From assembly GCA_024138025.1 (NCBI GenBank), contig JAMXBD010000578.1, positions 753,492-817,491 on the forward strand: 64,000 bases of DNA. Reading direction: 5' to 3'. The stretch is from Combretum micranthum. Lineage: Eukaryota; Streptophyta; Magnoliopsida; Myrtales; Combretaceae. This document shows positions 1-10,220 of the stretch, one piece after another; the first letter of the stretch is position 1; every line of letters begins with the position of its first letter. Both the position numbers and the translations under genes were made by a program. The notes under the pieces were generated by a model, which was not told the DNA's origin, did no database searches, and was given only the letters and a program-made list of their open reading frames with translations.

Positions 1-648
1 CAAGTAGATTCGGAATGCTCGACGATGTGTGCTCGTGAGCAAGAAAACATTTTTATTTAAAACTACTTGAATTGAGGTTATGTATCACCAAACCCCGAAT
101 GGAGGGCGTAAATCCATTCAACATATAGTTCCCGGAAAACTATATGCTTGTTTGCCCACGTGCTTGTGCATTACATTTGTTTGATTAAATCAACTTGTTT
201 GAATCTTGTTACAAGAAGTTATTTATGGAAATAGTTCTCACTAAGCCTATTAGCTTATACCCCATAGATATCTTTTGCAGTTTCCTTACTTATGGTTAAG
301 GCCACGTGGACCATGCGGGCAGGTAATCTCTCTTGAACATTAGAAACTTGGGTAAAGTAGCATAGTATTAGCATGCAAATATTTATATAATAGATTAGTA
401 ATTTAGGGAGTTGTCCCTAAGTTTGTAAAGTCTTTGCCATGAATGAATAATTATTGTGAATCCTCTTTTCTTAATATGTTTCTATATCTCCTTAAGCTTC
501 ATAATTCCATATATGGTCCTCTAAAATTGTGAAAGTACGCCTTACACTTAATATAAAAGCTTTTGGGAATGGCTAAGGTTGTCATACTTAAGCTTTAATA
601 TTGAGTGTGGCGGACTGTCACGTTTAGGGTACCCATTGGGGCGTGACA
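1..648 (+). repeat. 3' part of an LTR, family A (cut by window start)
   Basis: This is the end of a long terminal repeat. It closes with GGGTACCCATTGGGGCGTGACA, ending in CA, and is followed after a short spacer by a methionine-tRNA primer-binding site. It holds the CCCCGAATGGAGGG block (about 93-106) that recurs in every other family-A copy of the window: near 5677, 31393, and on the minus strand near 14500 and 38380. No gene lies in it. The LTR start lies outside the window. The sequence differs strongly from the LTR at 2683-6265, so the two need not be sister LTRs of one insertion. Confidence 0.8.
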
Positions 649-656
649 GTTTAAGT

Positions 657-672
657 TGGTATCAGAGCATGG
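657..672 (+). other. Primer-binding site (initiator tRNA-Met)
   Basis: TGGTATCAGAGCATGG lies 8 bases after the LTR end at 648. TGGTATCAGAGC is the standard plant retrotransposon site complementary to the 3' end of initiator tRNA-Met. It marks the start of the internal region and fixes the plus orientation of the element. Confidence 0.88.
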
Positions 673-2207
673 TTTAAGAACCTAGAGTCATAATTATAGA
701 AATGGACTTAAGAAGAATTGACCTAGATAGAAGCAAGAAAGACTTAGATAAAATAGAATGGGTAGAATAAGCCTTCTAATATCTTTCTTTTACATAGATC
801 ACCATAGATGAGGCCCGTCTCCAAGCCAAGAACTTCCGAAAGGACCCTTCGAAACACCAGAAGATTATCGATTGAGACTTAGAGTCCTATGTGAGAGTTT
901 GCCCTAGCGGACAGCCTAAGACCGTCCGAGAAATGTTCCAAATATGGAAGAAAGGAATGATACAAACAGAATGGAGGGAAGTGGTACAGACCATTCACAA
1001 CTGTCCTATAGGAAAGAAACTGACCGAGTTGGAAATGATATACGCGTGGAACGTATAGCGCCATTGCTGAAGATAGACCTATGTTGAAGGAAGCCACATT
1101 CGTTCTTAGGAAAGACGGGGGACGAACTTCACCAGATTTCCAGACATGGAGGAAAATTGGACCTATGTTCGTTTACGCCCACGACAACTTGATAGATCAC
1201 CTTGAATGGATGAAGGCGGACATCAACGATATCTTCCATTGGCATGGAGTGTACCAGGAAGTACTACGACCACCAACCCAAGTGCCCACGGCCGCTCCTT
1301 TATGGGAGTCCAACTAAGGAGGAACGAGCCCCTACGCCTACGGGATGACGGATCAATAATAAGGGAAGAGCCTATGGAAGAAGATGAAGAGAGTGAAGAT
1401 TCAGAAGAAGATCCAGAGGAAGAAATGAAGCAGGACTGGAGGAAGGAAACCAGACAGCTGTTGAGACGAAGAACCCCGTAACAGCACTGAGGAAAGGATT
1501 ATCCGCTACTTAATGGGACGACAGACTCAGAAGGCAAGAACCAAACTCGGCCATGAATACAGATAGTGCTCCACCCGATGAGAACAATAGCATGGAGACG
1601 GATGGAGCCGTTACTTGGAGAACCATTCATGACATAGTACCAGAGATGACTAGAGATGAGCTAACCACGTACACGAAAGATCCAGAGAGGCAGCCCGGAA
1701 GAGGAGGAAATATTTCAGCCAATTCATGAGGGACTGGAACCCAGGATCATCCAGCAGCAACCCGGGAGATGCACCAGAAGAATGAAGAAAGGAGGAAAGG
1801 AAAGAGCATATCCCTAGAAGTCCAGCTTAGATTTTGTGATCATAGACTAGATCCATGATCCAGTCTATCTTTTAATTTTCGGAACAATGTTTGTTTTTTC
1901 TATGTTTTCTTTTGTGATTTGTCTTATTTCCGATTTCGTGTATGAACTTTATTTATGATGATGCTTTAAGTTTGATTTAGAAATTGTTTTGATTTAAATT
2001 CCGTTAGCTTTTATGTGTAATTAAATTTCCGTTATACCCACCAATTTCCGGCAAAAATTTAATTAAGTTATCAAAACTTTACAAACCTGACGTAGAAAAG
2101 TTTAAAACAGCCGAAATAGGAGTAGACGAAGGAGGGAACGAAGCGCCTCTAACCAACCAGACATGGAAGCAGATTAACCTGCTGTCCAAGGAGCTGCCGC
2201 ACCCCAA
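673..2207 (+). mobile_element. Leader / pre-gag region of family-A element
   Basis: This region lies between the primer-binding site and the recognisable gag. About 780-1800 is visibly richer in G and C and in purines than its surroundings and contains two overlapping open frames. Frame 1081-1317 is 78 codons. Frame 1206-1481 is 91 codons and ends in an acidic stretch (EEDEESEDSEEDPEEEM) followed by basic residues. Upstream frames are broken by stops. No known domain was recognised. It may be a decayed pre-gag coding segment. About 1850-2100 is T-rich and non-coding. Confidence 0.45.
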
Positions 2208-2672
2208 ATGAACTTACACGCCACGTTAGGACACCTAACCCACGTATTAGAAGAAATTAGGCAAAATATGCCAGCACAAGCACATGTACCTGAGACAGCA
2301 CCAGCAGCAGCACCATCGTCTACATCAACACCACCGCCACAACAAGCATCAACGGAGGCATCTGTGCATAGGAACATGCATAGCCAAAGTGCACCCCTAC
2401 CTCCACCTCCACCGCCAAGACCATACAAAAGCATGTTACCTAACTTCATCAAAAGCAACCGCTATTTTGAAGGAGCTTATGACAAGCTAGAAGAGGCAGA
2501 AGATTGGTTATCTCAAATAGAGATGTCCTTTGATGCATATGAAGTTCCTCCCATTTGCAAATCAAGTATGGAACATTCATGCTTCGTCTAAACGCTAGGA
2601 TATGGTGGGAGTCAAGGAAAAGAGATCTAATGACTCCATCAAAAGCAACCGCTATCTGGACCAATCAGACCT
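2208..2672 (+). pseudogene. gag: Ty3/gypsy gag N-terminal remnant
   Basis: This is part of a structural (capsid) polyprotein. The open frame 2208-2591 has a Pro/Ala/Gln-rich lead, then the plant gypsy gag signature FEGAYDKLEEAEDWLSQIE around residues 87-105. The homology goes on in the next frame from about 2575 to the stop at 2670-2672, with a WWESRKRDLM-like motif that is the usual 'A..WW' part of the retrotransposon gag domain. A one-base frameshift near 2575-2590 therefore breaks the gene. No zinc knuckle, protease, RT or integrase follows, because a second LTR begins at about 2683. The element has lost most of gag and all of pol. Confidence 0.75.
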
Positions 2673-2682
2673 AGAAACCCTA

Positions 2683-5600
2683 TGTCCGGCAATGCCAAGA
2701 ATGAAACCCCAGAAGATTAGAAACGAGTTAACTCCAAAGTAAAACCTTAAATCACAAAGTCAACCAGAAACCCTAAGTCAACAAAACCTTAGGAAACCTT
2801 AGCAGTGTAGATCCGACAATTCCGTGCTCTCAAACCAAGAAGTTGAAATATGAATGAGAAGTTTATATTGGCTTGTATTAATATTAGGATCTTAACTATA
2901 TCAGATGAGTGGATTTTTAACCTATTTCGAGCCCGATCGGATAAAAATCTTGAAAAACATGTCCTGGGGCTCAGGATATTAAAAATATGATATTAGTACC
3001 ATTGGATTCATAATTTCATAATATTTCTAAATATATCAGTTATATAATTTTTTAGGTTATAATTATAAAAGTTACAATTATAACCTTTTTATCGTATTTT
3101 CGTTACTACCGGTAATTTAATTGTTCAGTCAACTTTTTGCTTTCTTTCACACTATTCATCAAGTACAACCACCCATACCCTATTCTTACATCCTTACAAC
3201 CTATTCTTACAATTTTACATTATTTCCTTACAAATTTACCTTTCCAATACATTTTATTACTTAAAGTTACTTTAAATTTGAATTTCATTACACAAAATAA
3301 TTAAATTTCTCTCTCTCGCCACTTCATGGAACCGACGCCCCTCTCCCCCATTCCTTCTCTCATTTATTTGATTTTTCTTCAATTAATTATTCATACAAAA
3401 CCATAAATTCTTTTCCTATATAATCTCTTTTTCACCTTTTACTTTTTCCCTTTCCTTCTTTTCTCACAAAACAACTTTAGGAAGTCTCTTTTTCTCTCCC
3501 CCTCTACTCCCCTTTGCCATGAACCCCTCCCATAAGTACATACACACCACTTTTGTTTTCTTTAAGATTCCTTCACCAAAACACTAATAGGTAATAGATC
3601 TTAACCCTACCATAAAAAAATGTAATGGCAAGGTCATACATGTATGGTTCCACCAAAAATCCCCCTGAGCTTTATGCTAGGGATATGAAAACACTAAAAC
3701 ATGATATCCTTGCCATCACAATGTGTAGATCTTACTATAAAAGTTGATATACTAGTATTTTACTATATTATTGTATATATTGTTTTTATGGAAATTTTAT
3801 GCATATATTTTCATATTATTCTCATCTACATATTGTTCATGATGCGTTTACCTTCATAACATGAGTAGTATAGTAGATCTATTTGTTTAAAGTAGTTAAA
3901 ATGACATAGCTACTTGTTTTACATGCATGGAAGACTTGCCACATGATAGTCTTAGTGAAGGTGTTGATCAAAACTCAAGATCTATTTTATTTCTATCAAA
4001 AAGTGACTTTTTAAAATTCGGATCTTGGGAAAGAATCATTTAGAAAACTTATTTTTTAACTTTAAAATGAAGATCTTGCATATAAAATGAAGGGCTTAGG
4101 TAATAGGTATCATAAAGGAGTGATTTTTATAAGTTGATCATGGTTTTACTAAGAGAAATTACAAGACAAGAAAATGATTACAAAAGTTAAGTTAGATCTA
4201 TATTTCAACTCCAACAAAAATGTAGAAATTCGTAACTAAGGTGGAATGCCAAGAAAACACTTATTTTTCAATCTTAAAATAAGATTTTTATTAAAGAAAT
4301 GGAAGCCTTAGAGGATAGGTTTGATTATGACTTAATTTTTAGAAAGATTAAATGAGTTTTTCACAAGAAACAATCTAAAAAACAATTTTCCAAAATTCGG
4401 ATCTAAAAATGATCCCCATTTAAACGCCTATTTCCAAATGTCAAAATGAGTATTTTAATAAAAAATAAAATAAAAGCCTTAAGCAATAGATATAATAAAG
4501 ACTTGATTTTTTATAAGAGTAAATGTGTTTTATCAAAGTAGAAACTTAAAACAAAGGAAAAGTTTTCCAACTAAGATTAAACAATATTTTCATTTTCAAA
4601 ATTGTGCAAAATTCGTCACAAGGCAAAACTCTCATTTAAACATCTATTTTCTAACCTTTAAATGAAGAAACTTATTAAGATAATGAAGGTATTAGGTATA
4701 TAGGTCATCAATACTCTATCTTAGTGAAAATATGTATAGTTTTCAAAGGAATAAAACTAGTTTGCGCAAAACAAGTATTCTTGACATTATTGCAAAATAA
4801 AAGTTTTTCCAAGAATTCTTTTAAACAAAAAAAAAAAAAAATCATTAAGAAAATACATGTTGATAGCTCATATTATGTCATTCATGATCATAACTTATAG
4901 ATGTTGCATGTATATATCATATACTTGGTAGAAATAATACAAATTTCATAAAACAATTTCGAAATTTCAAATTCTAGTTACTGATTAGATCTAGTCCAAG
5001 TTATGGCCGTTTAAGTTGGACTTTCCAATTACCACGAAAATTACGAATCCAAAGAGTTTTATTTAAAAAATTTGGAATTTGTTATGGTATGAAATACTCA
5101 TAGGGGTATTTCTTTCGTCTAGGTGATTTTGGAATCAGAAGAAATTTCATGTTTCTGGATCGCTACCATTAGAGACCAGAGACCATGGCCGAGTGAGTTC
5201 ATTATCTTTAATTATATGCTTATGATTGTACTTGTAATTTTAGTGGTATTAGAGTAGGGCAAGATAAAATTTGATTGTGTGTATGTGAGTTCTACTTGGG
5301 TGAATCGATGATAAGAATATCGAAATGGGCTTGTTGTAAATATCTATATGATTTAGTATAGAATTGAAGTGTCTGCAATATCTATGATCGCCCATAAATT
5401 GTTAATTAATATGCCATGATCTTATAATTAAATTGACCATGCATACCATATGTGAGTCACTTGCATAGGTTATTATACCTTTGTGGCAAGAAGGCATAAT
5501 AGCTGGGCAATGAGGCGCCTATAAACTCAAATGTTGGCGTAATGGTCGAAAATTGAAATAGTAGTGGTGTAGGCACTTGTATCAACTACAAATTGTATGT

Positions 5601-6265
5601 GGGTGGGAACTTGTATCAATTGCAATATAAATGAGAAAAATTTAAATCTATGGCCGTATGGGCTTGAAACACCTAACCCCGAATGGAGGGCGCAAATCCA
5701 TTCAACATAAAACTTTCAAAAAGTCTCATGTATTGAATGCTCATGTGCTTGTACATTTCATATGGTTGTTAATATAACTTCCTTGATATATATTGCTTGT
5801 AGAGTGTTTAATTTTGGAAGTGAAGCTCACTAAGCTAGTGTAGCTTATACCCCCATAATTTCTTTCTGATGCAGTTCCTGTACATATGGTTGTATCCCCA
5901 GACCTGGCTAAATCAGGTAATGCGAAACTAGGAGTTATCTCCTTAGAAGTTACGATTAGTTTTGTGTAGTCTTAGTAGTAAACCTTAAACTATCGGGTTT
6001 TCGTAAAAGATAATATCTAGACTCTTATGAAGCAGGGGAATGCCTCTTAATGCTTTGTAACTGATCTTGAGATATCTGTGGTTTATATTTTTATGTTTAT
6101 CCTATCAAATTGAACTATCTATCTCCAATGTTTATGTATTCTATTGTCGTAATGGAGCAACTTTCATACTAACACAAGACTTTTGAATGATTGTGGTAGT
6201 GATTCGTAAGTCTCGTTTAGCGTGCGGTGAACTGTTACATTTAGGGTACCCTTTGGGGCATGACA
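2683..6265 (+). repeat. LTR, family A (about 3.6 kb)
   Basis: The right end is clear: TTAGGGTACCCTTTGGGGCATGACA at 6241-6265, matching the ends of the other family-A LTRs. The left end (TGTCCGG at 2683) is inferred from loose similarity to the starts of the copies ending at 19151 and 44399. Shared blocks include a palindrome-like CCTATTTCGAGCCCGATCGG near 2920, a U3/promoter zone with CCTATATAATCTC near 3414, the 'TCTATGATCGCCC' block near 5381, and CCCCGAATGGAGGG near 5677. A run of about 14 A residues lies near 4828. It interrupts the copia relic that resumes at 6266. No gene lies inside. Confidence 0.7.
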
Positions 6266-8678
6266 ATAATATTCTGGCTCTCCCTCGTCTGTCAGCATCA
6301 CGTACTCTTCTACATTATATCTAGTAGATGGTCTTCTCTCTCTTGTAGGCCTTCTCTACCTAATTTGTTGATCAGGATCTTGGGATATTCTATCATCTTC
6401 AATTGAGTCTTGCATATCTCCCATCATTACTAAACTTTTTAGTTCGGGGCACTTAATCTATATTGATTAGGATCTCACTTAAGGATTTGGTCTTCTCTAG
6501 CATCTTTATGTCTTCAATAGTTTAGTCTTCAAGAAAGACCACATATATGCTTCTCACAACCTCCTTCTCTATTGGATCCTATAACCTATACCCACACTCA
6601 TCATGTTCATAATCTAGGAAAATACACTACTTTGAATTTGCATCAAGTTTCACTCTTTCATTGTTGGGAATATGCACGAATGCCTTGCAATCAAACACTC
6701 GTAAGTGACCATAGGAAATACTTTTATCGATCTACACTCTCTTTGGGATATTACCATCCAGAGCATAAGAGGGAGATAAGTTGATCAAATCAACTATTGT
6801 CCTCATTGTTCTCCCCAAAATGATTTGGGTACCTTGGCATGAGATAACATACACTTTATTCTCTCTATAATAGTGCGATTCATCATTTCAGTAATGTTGT
6901 CTGCTATGAGGTCTTTGGAACTGTTTTCTCATGTTTAATTCCATGTACTCTACAATATTCTTCGAAAGGGCCTTTATATTTACCACCATTATCTGCTTAG
7001 ACACATTTCAATTGTCTTCTTGTTTCTTTCTCAATTCTAGAATAAAATTGCTTAAACACATCCAGAACTTGATCTTTGGAATTTAAAGCAAAAGTCCACA
7101 AATTTCTACAGTGGTTATCAATAAATATCACAAAATAAAGAGCACCACCTAATGTTCTATCTTTCATGTAACACTTATCTATATGAACTAGATCAATTAC
7201 ATGAGATCTCCAAGCAGATGGATTTTTATGAAATGCAACTCTATGTTGTTTTCCAAAGAGACAACCATTGTAGGTTTTATAGGTGTACCTTTCACATCTA
7301 GTAGAAGTTACTTCATGACAAGTATTTGCAGTCCCTTTTCACTCATGTGACCAAGCTGTTTGTGCTAAAGTTCTATGGATGACTCATCAATCATGTTCAC
7401 TTCTCCTTTACTTCATTTTGTAGAAATTATGTAAAGAATATTGTTTTTCTTCCATTTAGTCGCTATGAGAAAGCCATTGGTAAGCTTCCATTTACCTTCA
7501 CCAAAACAACTACTGTATCCTTCATCATTTAATTTCCTAGCAAATATCAGGTTCAAGAGAATATCTAGAACATGTTTGACATCTTTAAGAACAAGCCTAC
7601 AACTAGTGTTAGTCTTCAAAATAATATTTCCAATTCCAACAATTTTAGACGTACCACCATTTCCCATTCTAACCTTGCCATAATCACCAACAGTATAGGT
7701 TGGGAAGCATTCACCATGTGATGTCACATAAAAAGAGGCATCAGAATAAATAACCCAGTCATTATCATGACATGCGAGACTAATACAATCATCATCTCAA
7801 CTAACAACAACTCATCATCTGCTACTGTAGCAATCGTATCTTAACCTTTTTCATCACTTTTGCTTTTTGCCTACTCTCTCTTCTACATCTTACATTCTTG
7901 TTTCAAATGTCCTAGCTTGTCACAATGATAGCACTTAATATTTCTTCTTGATTTTGATCTTCCCTTGGATTTGTCATGTATATTAGAATTATCAGATGAG
8001 CCTCTAGTCCAATTTCTACTACCTCTTTCCTATTTATCAGTAACTAGTGCCTAAGTGTCAAAACTTGCACCAAGTTCTTTTCTTCTAGCTTCTCCATTCA
8101 TCAAGCTGTCTTTCACCATTGCAACAATGAACCTTCATTTTGGAGCAGAATTACTAACAGATGCCACAGGTATCTCCCAACTATCAAGTAGTGAACTCAA
8201 TAACAAAAGTGGTTGTATCACATCAAGCAAGCACAAATTTCATAGCAGATAGTTGATTCACAAGACCTTAAAAATCATTCAAGTGCTCTATCATATTGGA
8301 TCCATCTTTATACTTCAAATGCATCACTCCTAATCAATGAGTTTTTGTTCAAGGCAGTTTACCTCTCATACGTGAACTCCAAGTTTTTCCATAGAATATC
8401 AGCTCTGATTTCCCGAGCAACATAATGATACACACCATGATTAGCCTATTGTTAGATATATCCAACAATTTTTCTATGCATAATCACCTAATCTTCATTA
8501 AACTTATGTTTTGGCTTCACATTATCACTACCTAAAGGTACATATAGATCTTTACAATATAAAAGATCTTTCATCAACTTCCAGATTAAACAGTTTGAAG
8601 AATTTAAATTTATCATAGTACAAGTTATGCTTGCAACATAAGTATTTTTTCTTAAACCCTATCCTGATACGATTCGTT
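6266..8678 (-). pseudogene. Ty1/copia gag-pol remnant (Tnt1/Tork-like)
   Basis: This is a minus-strand copia polyprotein, read from right to left. Gag lies at about 8650-7890. Its zinc knuckle CYHCDKLGHLKQEC is at 7933-7892 and fits CX2CX4HX4C. A degenerate protease site is near 7760-7740. The pre-integrase domain is at 7727-7413, and a GHMSEKGLQIL-like integrase zinc region is near 7370-7310. The integrase core ADNGGKY near 7000-6970 is preceded by a stop. The frame is broken many times. The RT and RNase H part is missing because the family-A LTR ending at 6265 cuts it. The right end shows a weak primer-site match near 8660-8678. The lineage assignment is by memory of family motifs and is tentative. 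Confidence 0.8.
7413..7760 (-). pseudogene. Copia protease end and GAG-pre-integrase domain
   Basis: The longest surviving open piece of the copia relic is 104 codons. It starts TSHGECFPTYTVGDYGKV and has the standard copia order: KVRMGN, VLKDVKHV.D...NLI, and a GEGKWKL...G motif. Just upstream (7760-7728) the protease active site reads IYSDASF where the family has I-D-S-G-A-S-F. The catalytic aspartate is replaced by tyrosine and the glycine by aspartate, so the protease would be dead even if the frame were open. It belongs to the 6266-8678 element. Confidence 0.82.
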
Positions 8679-9417
8679 AGGAGAAAACAATGTCCTATAA
8701 TGGCAAGATAAATTTTTTCTCTTGCATATAGTAATCACCAATATAATAAACTAAATATAAAATAACAAAAACACTAGGATTTAACGTGGAAAGCCCCAAC
8801 TAGGGAAAAACCATGGAGCCATAATGCAAAAAGTTCCACTATAAATAAATAATGGGTTTACAATATTTTTTTTTTTTTTGCTAGTTACACTAGTGGATAA
8901 CTAATTCTTCACCATAATGGTAGATATCAATAAAATCTCAGAACTATTCAATTTGCAAAAACATCTATTCAATCTGGACAACTGAGAAGGATTAATGAGG
9001 GGCGCAAATGACCACCTTGTAGTACTCCATGCCATGAATTTATCAGAAGAAGTTTTCATCACAATCGAGCTTTAATAAATCTTCTGACTGTTGGTCCAAA
9101 GTTGCTAAACCAAAAAACAATTTACTTCCGATTTCCGTCAACCTTTTTCTAGGTACCCATTGAAAAAGTGCTTTCTTTCTTGATGTCTGATTTCTATAAT
9201 CATTGCCAGATAACTTGATTAGTTTTCCTTTTTATTCTTGCCCTAGGTTTCTTGCCATTTTCTTTTTATTTCATCCGCAACCAACTCTCAATATAATTCT
9301 TAGATGCCTTTTTTCTTTTTATTTATTTTTTTCAATATATATATAAATATTATTAAAGCTATCATATATCTTACAAAAGATATACTAGAGTTTTATTAAT
9401 TATATTTGCAACATATG
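8679..9417 (-). repeat. Probable copia LTR and flanking AT-rich DNA
   Basis: This lies directly beyond the primer-site-like end of the copia relic. It has 'TTTAACGTGGAAAGCCCCAA' and 'GGGAAAAACCATGG' near 8780-8816, an arrangement I associate with copia LTRs of the Tork type, followed by a T run near 8868-8880. I cannot fix the far end of the LTR. No second LTR is visible because the other end of the element is outside the window or deleted. From about 9130 to 9417 nothing else was recognised. Confidence 0.35.
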
Positions 9418-9781
9418 TGTCACGACCTACCACCTCAGGCTCTACCGTAGCGGAGGGGGTGCCCCTAGGCCCTCAAGTCACTCTAGATAGGGATCGTGAT
9501 GCCAGGTACACTGGCCCTCCTAATACACCCTCAAGTACAACCAAGACACCAGAGACACTATGTAATTACTCGAAACTCCACCCACCGAGGTATTGTTCGC
9601 TCTAGCCACACATTGTATGGTTTTGTCTTTTTGATGCCAGCGCTTCCCAAGGGATCATCCATCCCGGGATTGCTCTACCCAAAGCATGCTTCACTTTAGA
9701 GTTTTGACAAACTCCAAGTCATTACACCAAAAATGCGCCTCTGTGATTAGAGTTTCTATGATCTATATTTGAGAGGTATCA
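9418..9781 (-). repeat. Cassandra 3' LTR with decayed 5S-like segment
   Basis: The left copy of the TRIM repeat. The 5S-like part lies at about 9640-9708, minus strand. Box A reads AGTGAAGCATGCTTTGGG (9695-9678) and the box C region reads GATGGATGATCCCTTGGGAAG (9663-9643). Several bases differ from the consensus plant 5S internal promoter, more than in the other LTR. Confidence 0.85.
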
Positions 9782-9839
9782 CATACTTCCCCACTTATAG
9801 AACTGATGTCCCTGTCAATTTCATTACACAGATCTAGAA

Positions 9840-9856
9840 CCACTGTTTTGATACCA
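9840..9856 (-). other. TRIM primer-binding site
   Basis: On the minus strand TGGTATCAAAACAGTGG follows the 5' LTR by two bases. It keeps the TGGTATCA of the methionine-tRNA site and then diverges. Confidence 0.7.
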
Positions 9857-9858
9857 TT

Positions 9859-10220
9859 TGTCACGACCTACCACCCCAATCTCCACCGCAGCGGAGGGGG
9901 CACCCTTATGCCCTCAAGCCACCCTAGGCAGGAATCGTGATGTTAGGTACACTGGCCCTACCAGTACACCCTCAGGCACAACTAGAACACCACAGGAACT
10001 CTGCAACGACTCAGAACTCCAACTACCGAGTTATTGTTCACTTTGACCACATGCTGTATAATTTTGTCCTTTTAGTACCAGTGCTTCCCAGGGGGTCACC
10101 CATCCTGGGATTGCTTTGTCCAAAGCATGCTTAACTTTGGAGTTTTGATAAACTCCAAGACATTACACCAAAAAGACACCTCTGTGATTAGAGTTCCATA
10201 ATCTATATTGAGGGGTATCA
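9859..10220 (-). repeat. Cassandra 5' LTR with well-kept 5S promoter
   Basis: The right copy of the TRIM repeat. Minus-strand 10143-10080 reads like the inner half of plant 5S rRNA: box A AGTTAAGCATGCTTTGG (10136-10120) and box C GGATGGGTGACCCCCTGGGAAG (about 10106-10084). This copy is closer to 5S rRNA than its sister LTR. Outer parts of a true 5S gene are absent, so it is not an rRNA gene. Confidence 0.87.

Larger units (their letters stand above)
9418..10220 (-). mobile_element. Cassandra-type TRIM (complete, 803 bp)
   Basis: Two direct repeats of about 363 bp (9418-9781 and 9859-10220) flank a 77-bp internal stretch. On the minus strand each repeat runs TGATACC...GGTCGTGACA. The internal stretch begins with a primer-binding site (9856-9840) and ends in the purine tract AAGTGGGGAAGT (9796-9785). 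Both repeats carry a segment closely similar to 5S rRNA, the hallmark of the Cassandra family of non-autonomous terminal-repeat retrotransposons in miniature. The size fits that family. There is no coding capacity, as expected; the short open frames in it are incidental. A clean target duplication was not found: the flanks are ATATG and TAATA. Confidence 0.88.

Noticed and set aside
6572..6784. Plus-strand open frames over the copia relic (also 7441-7683 and 8055-8252)
   Set aside because: They are shadows of the minus-strand copia coding sequence.
9632..10150. 5S rRNA genes
   Set aside because: Only the inner promoter half is present in each copy, embedded in LTRs. A functional 5S gene would need the full ~120 bases, so these were called as parts of the TRIM.
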